This document shows positions 36,099 through 44,182 of a stretch of 64,000 bases of DNA, piece by piece. Under the pieces are notes generated by a model, which was given only the letters and a program-made list of their open reading frames with translations, did no database searches and was not told where the DNA came from. The stretch is taken from NCBI RefSeq assembly GCF_018138715.1, contig NZ_JAGSHX010000006.1, forward strand, positions 1,426,001-1,490,000, given 5' to 3'. The position numbers and the translations under genes are program-made. The stretch comes from Streptomyces asiaticus. Lineage in GTDB: Bacteria; Actinomycetota; Actinomycetes; Streptomycetales; Streptomycetaceae. Position 1 is the stretch's first letter, and the number at the start of each line of letters is the position of its first letter.

Positions 36099-39000
36099 GT
36101 CCGGTCCTCCCCCGCCGGTGCCTGCTCCAGGGGGACGGCCTCGCCGGTCTCTGCGTCGACATAGCCGATGAGGGTGGCCCGCATGTCCTTCATCTGGAGC
36201 AGCATCCGGCCGTCGGGCCGCACCGCCACGAAGCGGTTGCTGATGGTGTCGGCCGTCAGATCGAAGCCGGGCGGGGTGACGAAGAGATCGATGTCCTCCC
36301 CGGACGCGGCCAGGTCGTGGTCGCTGATCTCCTCGTACAGATCGATCCGGCGGATCGACAGCGGCGCGGCCACCGGCACCAGATGCCCGTCGACCAGGTC
36401 CAGCACCCCCACCCGGGCCAGCCCGTCGAGCAGGATGCTCGGCACGGTGAAGCGGGACCACACCGGATCGCCGGCCGGGACGTCGGGCGCGTAGCGGGCG
36501 CGCTTGCCCCGGGGGTGGATCCGGGTGTCGGTGGTGGAGACGAAGGGGCCGGTCAGCCGCACCGGGGAGCCTGGCTGGTGGTACGGGTCGGGCACCGGGG
36601 TCTCCTCCCCCGTCGGCCACTCCTCCCAGCGCGGCGCGGTGGGCGCCTCGGTGTCGAGCAGCACCCGGGCCAGGAAGTGCACCCGGTCCTCGACCAGGAC
36701 CACCCCGCTGGGCGCGACCACGTCCTCGGTGATCCGCACCTGGACGACGGTCACCTCACCGGGGCTGTCCACCAGTTCGGCGCGGATCCGCCTGGGACCG
36801 GCCGGGATGTCGCGGTAGACCCGCAGGAAGTGCTCGAAGCGCAGATCCTCGAAGGCGATCACCCGCTTGCCGGGGACCAGGGCCCGGGCGGCCTCGGCGG
36901 CCAGTTCGGTGACGAAGGTGCCGGGCAGGGTGGCCTCGCCGCGCACCGTGTGGTGTTCGAGATAGCCGTCGGTGTCCAGGTCGAAGGGGCACTCGTAGAC
37001 CACGGACCGCTCGTCGGAGGCCACCAGCCGGCGCAGGAAGAACCCGGGCCGCCGGTCCAGATAGCCGGGGTAGAAGCGCTCCACGGTGGCGCGCTCGGCG
37101 TCGCCGAGGTGGACGACGGAGGGGCGCCGCACGGGGGCGTGGAGCTCCTGGACGAAGTGGTGGATGCCCTCGGCGATGGCCATGTTGCTGTACGAGCCCG
37201 CGCGCTCGTAGTACGCCTTGGTCAGCTCGTTGGCGCCCATGCCGACGCCTTCCCACAGCGTCCAGCCGATGGTGAACTCGTCCGTCCGCGAATCGGTCGC
37301 GCGGGTGTGGGTCGCGGCGGCGGCCAGGAAGTCGTTGGCCGCGGCGTAGTCGGCCTCCCCCAGCTGCCCGAAGTAGCCCAGCAGCGAGCCGAAGTTGCAC
37401 CACAGCCGGGGCGGCGCGGTGCGCAGGGCGCGCTTGAGGTGGAGGTAGGAGTCCAGCTTCAGATCGCGGATGGAGGCGAACTCGGCGAAGCTCTTGTCCT
37501 TGATCAGCCCGGAGCGCTGTAGCCCGGCGGCGTTGACCAGCAGGTCGATCCGCCCCCGCTCCTCCAGGACCCGGCCGATCGCCCGGTCCACCGCCGCGCC
37601 GTCGCGCATGTCGCAGGCGAGGTAGGTGACCCGTCCCGCGCCGCTGTGGGCGGCCATCTCGTCCAGGTTGCGCTTCGCCCAGCGGGCGTTGACCATGCGG
37701 TCGAAGGCGCGGTTGATGTCGGCCACGGTGCGGCCGTCGCGCCGGGCGATCTCCGTCTTGATGTAACCGGCGCGCCGGGCGGCGAACTCCTCGTCGGTGC
37801 CCTGGTACGTCTCCGGCGGATAGTCGTCCAGGGAGTTGCTGCCCAGGACGTAGATCCGGGGCCGGAAGTGCTCGGCCACCGCCTTGACCACCTCGGCGGT
37901 GATGCCCCGGGCTCCCCCGGCGACCACCACGACCGAGTCCGGGCCGAGGACGGCCGGTGCCCCCGCCGCCAGGTCGTTCGGCTCGTCGGAGAGCAGATAC
38001 GCCTTCCGCACGCCGTCGAGGTCGAACACCACGGGGAAGACCCGCTCGGCCGCGCTCTCCTCCTCGGCGCGGGCCATCGCCTCGGTGAGGTCGGTGGCCG
38101 AGGTGCACAGCGTGAAGACGAGGCAGGCGTCCCGCTCCAGGGCCGCGGTCTTCCACAGCCCGGTGAAGAGCCCGGTGTACGGATGCGGGGTGCCGTCCGG
38201 CGCGGCGCCCAGCAGCAGCGCCACGGCCGAGGAGCCGGGGTCGCCCAGGTCGTCGTAGAGGTGCTGGAGGGTCAGATAGGCGGCGTCGTGCAGGGCGGTG
38301 AGGGCGGGCGCGGGGCCGTCCGTGGCCGCCCGGCCGAGGTCACCCACCACCCTGAGGTGGGTGACCCCGGGGCCCGCGCCCGCCAGGGCTCGGCGGACCG
38401 ACTCCTCGGTGACCTCGGCCAGGTGGTGCCAGCCGGGGCGCGGGGCCGCGAGCGGCGCCGTGGACAGGACGGTGAGGTCCGCGTCCGGCGGCGCGGCGGC
38501 GGCGAGCGGCCCGGGGGCGTCGGTGAGCACCACCGCCCCGGCGGGCAGGAACGGGACGCGCTCGCGTACGGGGCGCGCGGGCAGCTCGGTCAGGACGGGC
38601 ACCTGGCGGCGGACCCGTACCGGGGTGCCGTCCGCGAGCCGTCCGCCGGTGGTGAACGCGGCGGGCAGCGCGGCCGGGACCGCCTCCCGGCCCTCGGACT
38701 CCCGGCCCTCGGACTCCCGGCCCTCGGACTCCCGGCTGTCGGACTCCCGGCCCTCGGACTCGGAGCCGGCGGACTCCGGGCCGGCGGACTCCGGGCCGTC
38801 ACCCGGGATGGTCAGCCGGAGCCGGGCCCCGGCGGCGCCCTCGCTCTCGTCGGTGGCGATCTCCACGGTCCCCGAGGGCCGGTGCAGCGCCTTGAGGACG
38901 GCGAGGCCGCCGGCCGCGCCCAGGTAGCGGGCGTGCTCGGGCGCGGGCGTACCGCACAGCAGGACCTCCTCCGGGGCGGCCTCCCCACGCCCCGCCTCGA

Positions 39001-42000
39001 CGGCGCCGAGCGGCTCGTCCACGTACGCGAGCACCTCGAGCCCGGCGGCGCGGGCCCGCTCCTCGGTGGTGAGCGCGAACAGGAAGGCGCCCTCGGCGAG
39101 TTCCCGGGCCTCCGGCGGCAGCAGCTCGCCGATCAGCGTCCGGTACTCCGGGAGGCTGTTGCCGTTGATCCCGCCCGCGAGCGCGAAGTCCAGCTCACCG
39201 GTGCGCAGATAGCGGCCGGCGGAGGTGATGGAGGAGACGGCGGAGGCGAAGCCGGAGTCCATCGTCATGTTCGGGCCGTTGAGGTCGAAGTAGTTCGCCA
39301 CCCGGGCCGAGATGATGTTGGGCATCTGGCCGGGGAAGGAGTCCTCGTTGGAGGCCGGGATCATGCCGCGTACGCGGTCGCCGAGCCGCTCCAGCACACC
39401 GGGCAGGGCGTCGGAGGGCAGTTCGCCCAGCGCCTCGGCGATGTCGTCGAGGTAGCAGCGGTTGGCGTAGAGCATCGCGGCGCGGGTCGGGCCCATATGG
39501 CCGACGAACACCCCGGTCTTGAGCGCCCGCTCCTGCCAGAAGTCCGGCATCTGGTCGCGCAGTTGATGGGCGCACTCCACGATCATCAGCTGGCAGCGGT
39601 CCAGGGCGCGGATGGTCTTGGGCGGCAGCCGGACCTTGCTGAACGGCGGCGCCGGGTACTCGTCGCCGAAGCTGTCGCGGGGGCGCGGCCCGCCGCCCAG
39701 CCAGCGGGTGACCTCCTCGCGGCCCGCCAGCCCCGGCAGATGGGCCGACCAGCCGACGATCGCCACCCGGCTGCCGGTGTCCGGGACCTTGGTGACGGTC
39801 GCGGGGGCCCGGTCGGTGGCGGTGGCGGCTCCGGCGGCGGGGCGCGCCCGGTGCTCGGAGACGATCAGATGGGCGTTGGTGCCGCCGAAGCCGAAGCCCG
39901 ACACCGCGGCCAGCCGCGGGCTGTCGGACCGCTCCGGCCAGTCCTTGTGCTCGGGGGTGATCTCCAGTCCGGTCTCGGCGAGCCGGAAGTCCTCGCGGGG
40001 CTTGGAGAAGCGGAACTGACCGGGGATGGTGTGCTCGGCCAGGCCCAGCAGGTTCTCGATGAGCGAGACCACGCCCGCCGCCCAGCCGGTGTGGCCGATC
40101 AGGGACTTGTTGGAGGTGACCGCGGCGGGTCCGGCGGTGCCGTAGTACTCCCGCAGCGTGGTGAACTCGGCGAGGTCACCGGCCGGGGTGCCGGTGGCGT
40201 GGGCGTTGACCCAGCTCACCGCGGAGCCCTCGACCTCGCCCGCCTCCAGGGCGCGCCGCACCGCGAGGCTCTGACCGGCGGCGTTGGGGGCGTAGATGGC
40301 CTTGCCCTTGCCGTCGGACGACGAGCCGAAGGCGCGGAGCACCCCGAGCACCTCGTCGCCGTCGGCCCGTGCCCGGCTCAGCCGCTTGAGGACGACCAGC
40401 GCGGCGCCGTCGGCGAAGATCACGCCATCGGCGTCCTCGTCCAGCGCGTGCACCTCACCGCGCTTGGAGAGCCCCTGGAGCTTGGAGAAGAGCACGGTGC
40501 CGCGCGGCGCGAGCGCGAAGGCGCCGCCGCAGACGGCGATGTCCTGCTTGCCCATCAGCAGGCCCTTGGCCGCGATGTCGATCGCGTACAGCGACGAGGA
40601 GCAGGCGGTGTCCACCATGTGCAGCTCGGTGGAGGGCGGCAGCAGGCCGCGCATCGCCAGCTCTCCGACGCGGTGCGGCAGGAAGCGCGAACGGTCCTGT
40701 CCGGCGCGCCAGTAGCGGCGGTTCAGGGCCGCCTCGATGTCGCCGCCGAGGGCGGTGCGCTCACCGTCGTCCAGCGGCAGGTCCCCGAGGATGTCGTGGG
40801 TCATCCGGGTGACGCTGTCCAGCACCCCGGCCTCTTCCAGGTGCTGGCTGCCGTCGGGGGTGTAGCCGACCACGAAGGAGCAGCGGTCGGAGTCCTGGTG
40901 GCGCACTCCGTCCAGGGCCTGGACCAGGCTGTGGCGCAGCCACATGGTGGTCAGCTCGTGGTCGTCCGCGCCCTCGGCCATGCTGTCGACGGAGCCGGGG
41001 GCGGCCTGGAAGTCGGTGATGAAGACGCAGCGGTCGGCGTACGCCTTGTCCTCGGCGGCCGTGTCGACGGCGTGGAAGTTCTCGTGCCGCCAGCGGTCCC
41101 GGGGGATCTTGACGAACAGCTCGTCACCGGTCGTACGGAGCTTCCAGAACTCCTCGGGACTGTTCGCCCCGGCGACCGCGAGGCCCATGCCGACGACGGC
41201 GATCGCGTCGTCGGGGACATCGGGGGCCACGGGCTCAGGGGCCACGACGGGATCCGGCTCGGGCGCCAGGACGGGCTCGCGCGTCACGACGGGCTCGGGC
41301 GCCACGACAGGCTCGCGCGTCACGACGGCCTCGCGCGTCACGACGGCCTCGCGCGCCACGACGGGCTCCGGCTCCGGTGCGGCCGGTGCGGCCTCCTCCC
41401 GTACGGGGGCCGCGGCGGGCGGCGACATGAGGGCGGCGCCCAGCGTCAGTCCCCCGTCGGCGAGCACCACCTGTCCGGTGATCCACCGCGAGGCGTCGGA
41501 GGCCAGGAAGGCGACGACGTCGGCGAACTCCTCCGGGGTGCCCAGCCGTCCGAAGGGGGTCGCCCTCGCGATCACCTCCTGCATCTCCCGGGCCCTGGGG
41601 AACTTGTCCGCGACCTCGCTCTCCAGCATGGCGGCCGAGGCGGTGTTCACCCGGATGCCCAGCGGGGCGTACTCCACGGCGAGATAGCGGGTGGCGGCCT
41701 CGGCGGCCGCCTTGGCGGGGGCGCAGGCCGAGTAGTTGGCCATCACCATCTGCGAGCCGCCGAGCGCCGAGACGGTGACGATCGACCCGCCGCCGCCCCG
41801 CGCCATCAGCGGGACCGCGCCGCGGGCGCAGCGCAGTCCGCCCTTGTAGTTGGTGTCGATGGCCTTGGCGATGTCCTCGTCGGTCACCTCGGCCAGGGGC
41901 AGCAGGGCCCCGTTGGCGGCGCTGTTGACCAGGATGTCCAGCCGCCCGTGGCGCTCCTCGATCTCGGCGAACATCCGGTCGACCTGCTCCTGCCGGGCCA

Positions 42001-42193
42001 CCGAGGCCCGGGCGAGCTCGACCCGGGCGCCCTCTGCCACCAGTTCGTCCCTGGTGCGCTTGGCCTGGTCGTGCGAGTGGAAGTAGTTGAGGACGACATC
42101 GGCGCCGCGGGCCGCGAGGGTCCGCGCGATCGCCTTGCCCACGCCCTTGGAGCCCCCGGTGACCAGGGCCACCTTCCCCGTGAGGTCTTTCAT
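36095..42193 (-). CDS. PUFA-synthase-like multidomain synthase: ER(FabL)-KS-KS0-KR-DH
   Basis: A 2032-residue iterative synthase. Residues 1-255 are a FabL-like enoyl reductase (GGSKGVGKA; NYSACAPAK with Tyr 154-x6-Lys 161). Residues 256-327 are a linker of VVTREP/VVAPEP repeats. Residues 328-780 form an active KS: Cys 531 (DTACSSS), His 665 (HATGTP), His 701 (NKSLIGH). Residues 808-1110 are a second KS-like domain with Phe 982 where Cys is expected (DSGFAS) and no HATGT block, resembling a chain-length factor. After an ESEGR repeat linker (1130-1170), a PfaA-type KR follows (AGGARGITAE; Ser 1603, Tyr 1616, Asn 1620), then a DH-fold domain with HTVRGEATLP (His 1748). It contains no AT and no ACP; those are on the gene 48 bp upstream. 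Confidence 0.9.
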   Translation of the reverse strand: MKDLTGKVALVTGGSKGVGKAIARTLAARGADVVLNYFHSHDQAKRTRDELVAEGARVELARASVARQEQVDRMFAEIEERHGRLDILVNSAANGALLPLAEVTDEDIAKAIDTNYKGGLRCARGAVPLMARGGGGSIVTVSALGGSQMVMANYSACAPAKAAAEAATRYLAVEYAPLGIRVNTASAAMLESEVADKFPRAREMQEVIARATPFGRLGTPEEFADVVAFLASDASRWITGQVVLADGGLTLGAALMSPPAAAPVREEAAPAAPEPEPVVAREAVVTREAVVTREPVVAPEPVVTREPVLAPEPDPVVAPEPVAPDVPDDAIAVVGMGLAVAGANSPEEFWKLRTTGDELFVKIPRDRWRHENFHAVDTAAEDKAYADRCVFITDFQAAPGSVDSMAEGADDHELTTMWLRHSLVQALDGVRHQDSDRCSFVVGYTPDGSQHLEEAGVLDSVTRMTHDILGDLPLDDGERTALGGDIEAALNRRYWRAGQDRSRFLPHRVGELAMRGLLPPSTELHMVDTACSSSLYAIDIAAKGLLMGKQDIAVCGGAFALAPRGTVLFSKLQGLSKRGEVHALDEDADGVIFADGAALVVLKRLSRARADGDEVLGVLRAFGSSSDGKGKAIYAPNAAGQSLAVRRALEAGEVEGSAVSWVNAHATGTPAGDLAEFTTLREYYGTAGPAAVTSNKSLIGHTGWAAGVVSLIENLLGLAEHTIPGQFRFSKPREDFRLAETGLEITPEHKDWPERSDSPRLAAVSGFGFGGTNAHLIVSEHRARPAAGAATATDRAPATVTKVPDTGSRVAIVGWSAHLPGLAGREEVTRWLGGGPRPRDSFGDEYPAPPFSKVRLPPKTIRALDRCQLMIVECAHQLRDQMPDFWQERALKTGVFVGHMGPTRAAMLYANRCYLDDIAEALGELPSDALPGVLERLGDRVRGMIPASNEDSFPGQMPNIISARVANYFDLNGPNMTMDSGFASAVSSITSAGRYLRTGELDFALAGGINGNSLPEYRTLIGELLPPEARELAEGAFLFALTTEERARAAGLEVLAYVDEPLGAVEAGRGEAAPEEVLLCGTPAPEHARYLGAAGGLAVLKALHRPSGTVEIATDESEGAAGARLRLTIPGDGPESAGPESAGSESEGRESDSRESEGRESEGRESEGREAVPAALPAAFTTGGRLADGTPVRVRRQVPVLTELPARPVRERVPFLPAGAVVLTDAPGPLAAAAPPDADLTVLSTAPLAAPRPGWHHLAEVTEESVRRALAGAGPGVTHLRVVGDLGRAATDGPAPALTALHDAAYLTLQHLYDDLGDPGSSAVALLLGAAPDGTPHPYTGLFTGLWKTAALERDACLVFTLCTSATDLTEAMARAEEESAAERVFPVVFDLDGVRKAYLLSDEPNDLAAGAPAVLGPDSVVVVAGGARGITAEVVKAVAEHFRPRIYVLGSNSLDDYPPETYQGTDEEFAARRAGYIKTEIARRDGRTVADINRAFDRMVNARWAKRNLDEMAAHSGAGRVTYLACDMRDGAAVDRAIGRVLEERGRIDLLVNAAGLQRSGLIKDKSFAEFASIRDLKLDSYLHLKRALRTAPPRLWCNFGSLLGYFGQLGEADYAAANDFLAAAATHTRATDSRTDEFTIGWTLWEGVGMGANELTKAYYERAGSYSNMAIAEGIHHFVQELHAPVRRPSVVHLGDAERATVERFYPGYLDRRPGFFLRRLVASDERSVVYECPFDLDTDGYLEHHTVRGEATLPGTFVTELAAEAARALVPGKRVIAFEDLRFEHFLRVYRDIPAGPRRIRAELVDSPGEVTVVQVRITEDVVAPSGVVLVEDRVHFLARVLLDTEAPTAPRWEEWPTGEETPVPDPYHQPGSPVRLTGPFVSTTDTRIHPRGKRARYAPDVPAGDPVWSRFTVPSILLDGLARVGVLDLVDGHLVPVAAPLSIRRIDLYEEISDHDLAASGEDIDLFVTPPGFDLTADTISNRFVAVRPDGRMLLQMKDMRATLIGYVDAETGEAVPLEQAPAGEDRT
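38684..38803. repeat. 15-bp minisatellite coding the linker before the KR
   Basis: The unit CTCCCGGCCCTCGGA is present in exact or near-exact form about eight times, the last three units diverged. On the coding strand it encodes ESEGR/ESAGP repeats, an acidic flexible linker between the KS0 domain and the KR region. The unit length is a multiple of three, so copy-number changes keep the frame. Confidence 0.9.
41222..41377. repeat. 18-bp imperfect repeats coding the ER-KS linker
   Basis: Six-codon units encode VVTREA, VVTREP, VVAPEP and VLAPEP in about eight imperfect copies (residues 273-324). They form a Pro/Glu/Val-rich hinge between the FabL-like enoyl reductase and the KS. The DNA repeats are clearest around 41280-41360 (TCACGACGGCCTCGCGCG). 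Confidence 0.85.
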
Positions 42194-42241
42194 CGGAACG
42201 ACTGACTCCTTCTGCGACTGCGGCGACGAGGGGTGGGCGCT

Positions 42242-43813
42242 TCAGCCCGTGGCGGAGGCCGGTGTGTGGGCCCCGTGGTCGTTGAGCTGCTGGAGCACAA
42301 AGTCGGTGATCTTGCCCATGGTGTTGTAGGTGGCCAGCCGGAAGCCGGACTCGCGCGGCGGCAGCCCGTAGCGACTGGAGACCCTGGACAGAAGTTCGAC
42401 CTGCTTGACGGAGTCGACGCCCAGCTCGGCCTCAAGCTGCACCTCGTCCTCGAAGACGTCCTCGGGGTATTCGAGCGCCTCGGCGTAGAGGGTCCGCAGC
42501 TCCCCGAAGAGCTGGTCGCGGCCGTACCCCTCGGGCCGCGAACCGGACGCGGGGGCCGCCGGGGCCGCCGGGGTCTCCGGCGCGGGAACGGGAGCGGGAG
42601 CGGGAGCAGCCTCGGCGGCGGGCTCAGGCTCGACGGCCGCCGCGGGCTCCGGCCCGGGCTCGGCACCGCCACCCTCGGTCGACTTGCGGAAGGCGTCCAG
42701 TTCGGTGCGGACCAGCTCGAGCACCATATGGCCGCGTTCGCTCCAGTACGCCGCGAAGACGTCCGCGGGCACCGAGGGGGCCAGCAGCTCGGCGAGCCCG
42801 CCGCGCTCCGGCGCCGCCAGACCGGCCTCGCGCAGCGCGTCGAGGGTGCCGTCGAGCGCGAGCCGCCCGCCGGTCACGGCCAGCGTGGGCAGCGACCGCA
42901 CCGCGGAGCCGTCGGTCACCTTGGCGACCAGCTTGGAGAGCGCGGCGCGCCCGCCCGCCTCCACGAACACCTCGGCACCGGTCTCCCGCAGGTGCCGTAC
43001 GGCCGCGGCGAACCGCACCGGCCGGGTGAAGTGCTCGGCCAGCAGCTCGGCGAGGTCGTCGCCCGGCTCGTAGTAGCGCTGGAGGATCGGCGAGTAGACC
43101 GGGCGGTTCAGCGGACGCTGGTCCAGCTTCCTCACGTACGCGGCGAACTCGGGGGCGGCGGGGGCGAGCGCCGGGGTGTGGAAGGGGAAGGGGGTGTCGA
43201 TCTCGATGGCGCCCACGTCCAGCTGCCCGGCGATCGCCACCACGCGGTCCAGGATTCCGGCGGGGCCGCTGACCACGGTCTGCTCGTCGTGGTTCTCGGT
43301 GGCGACGGCCAGCAGCGGCTCGTCCACCAGGTCCAGCAGCTTGCGGGTGCGCTCGGCGCTCGCGGCCAGGGCCACCATGCGGCCGTCGACCCCGCCCTGC
43401 CGCTCGATCACGGCGACGCGCTGGGCGACGATCCGGACCCCGTCCTCGACCGAGAAGGCCCCGGCCGCCACCAGGGCGGTGATCTCGCCGAGGCTGTGCC
43501 CGGCCAGCACGTCCGGGGCGACGCCCTGGGCGGCGAGGATCTCGTAGGCGGCCAGACCTGCGCCGTAGATGGCGACCTGGGAGGCCCAGGGGTCGTTGTC
43601 GAGCAGATCGCGCAGATCCGCCTTGCGCTCGCCGAAGAGCACCTCGGAGATGCGGCTGCCGTAGAGCTCCTCGGTCACGGTGTCGAGCCGCTCGAAGACC
43701 CGGCCGATCTGGGGGTGGCGCTCCTTGGCGCGGCGGAGCGCCTCGCCGTCGAAGCCGCCCTGTCCGGGGAAGAGGAACGCCGTCGTGACGCCGGGGGACG
43801 GATTGCTGGACAT
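42242..43813 (-). CDS. acyltransferase-ACP protein, first synthase subunit
   Basis: A 523-residue protein. Residues 10-330 are an FabD-like acyltransferase with FLFPGQGG, GHSLGE (Ser 107) and FPFHTPAL (His 212); the PFHT form fits malonyl rather than methylmalonyl. Residues about 370-425 are an Ala/Pro/Glu hinge. Residues 430-510 are one acyl-carrier domain with LGVDSVKQVELL (phosphopantetheine Ser 468), the DSxK form characteristic of PUFA-synthase carriers. Only one ACP is present, whereas PfaA proteins carry several in tandem. No phosphopantetheinyl transferase is in the window. The ATG has GGAGG upstream. The gene is the first of the core operon, 48 bp before the large synthase. Confidence 0.92.
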   Translation of the reverse strand: MSSNPSPGVTTAFLFPGQGGFDGEALRRAKERHPQIGRVFERLDTVTEELYGSRISEVLFGERKADLRDLLDNDPWASQVAIYGAGLAAYEILAAQGVAPDVLAGHSLGEITALVAAGAFSVEDGVRIVAQRVAVIERQGGVDGRMVALAASAERTRKLLDLVDEPLLAVATENHDEQTVVSGPAGILDRVVAIAGQLDVGAIEIDTPFPFHTPALAPAAPEFAAYVRKLDQRPLNRPVYSPILQRYYEPGDDLAELLAEHFTRPVRFAAAVRHLRETGAEVFVEAGGRAALSKLVAKVTDGSAVRSLPTLAVTGGRLALDGTLDALREAGLAAPERGGLAELLAPSVPADVFAAYWSERGHMVLELVRTELDAFRKSTEGGGAEPGPEPAAAVEPEPAAEAAPAPAPVPAPETPAAPAAPASGSRPEGYGRDQLFGELRTLYAEALEYPEDVFEDEVQLEAELGVDSVKQVELLSRVSSRYGLPPRESGFRLATYNTMGKITDFVLQQLNDHGAHTPASATG

Positions 43814-44182
43814 GCCGATGCCTCCATGGCTGTGGTGGTGACGGTGGGTGGGGTGCGTCACCCGCGCGGGTGACGCGGCGCTGTGGGCGGCCGAAGGCCG
43901 TTGTGAGGTGCGGGCGTGCGGGGTGGGCGTGACGCGAGGGGGCCCGGCTACGGGGCGTCCGGCGGGCTGCTCCCCAACCCGCCCCTTCCCGTTACAGGGG
44001 CTTCGCCCCTGGGCCCGGACGCCCTTCGGGCGTGTCCTCAATCTCCCCCAGCTACCGCTGGGAGGTGCCCCCTGGACGGGCTGAAATCAGCCCCTCCGGC
44101 GCTTGAGGAGCGGGGTCTGGGGCGGAGCCCCAGTTGAGGGAAGGGGCGCCGCCGCAGGCGTACGCGATCCGTCGGACACCCC
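43814..44182. other. 369-bp gap with a composite repeat, promoter region of the synthase operon
   Basis: This separates the AT-ACP gene from the FAD-enzyme gene. From about 43957 it carries fragments related to the 184-bp repeat: GGCGGGCTGCTCCCC followed by CGCCCCTTCCCG near 43965, and at 44130-44182 the inverted counterpart of the repeat's GTGTCCGACGGATC end. Between them are short hairpins (CAGGGGCTTCGCCCCTG; GTCCAGGGG-type). It probably terminates the FAD gene transcript and contains the promoter of the synthase operon. No gene is seen. Confidence 0.6.

Noticed and set aside
36099..36620. Upstream extension of the KR-DH frame into the large synthase gene
   Set aside because: The stretch is antisense-free but out of frame with the synthase and is Arg/Pro-rich; ATG 36098 in a 4-bp overlap is the operon norm here.
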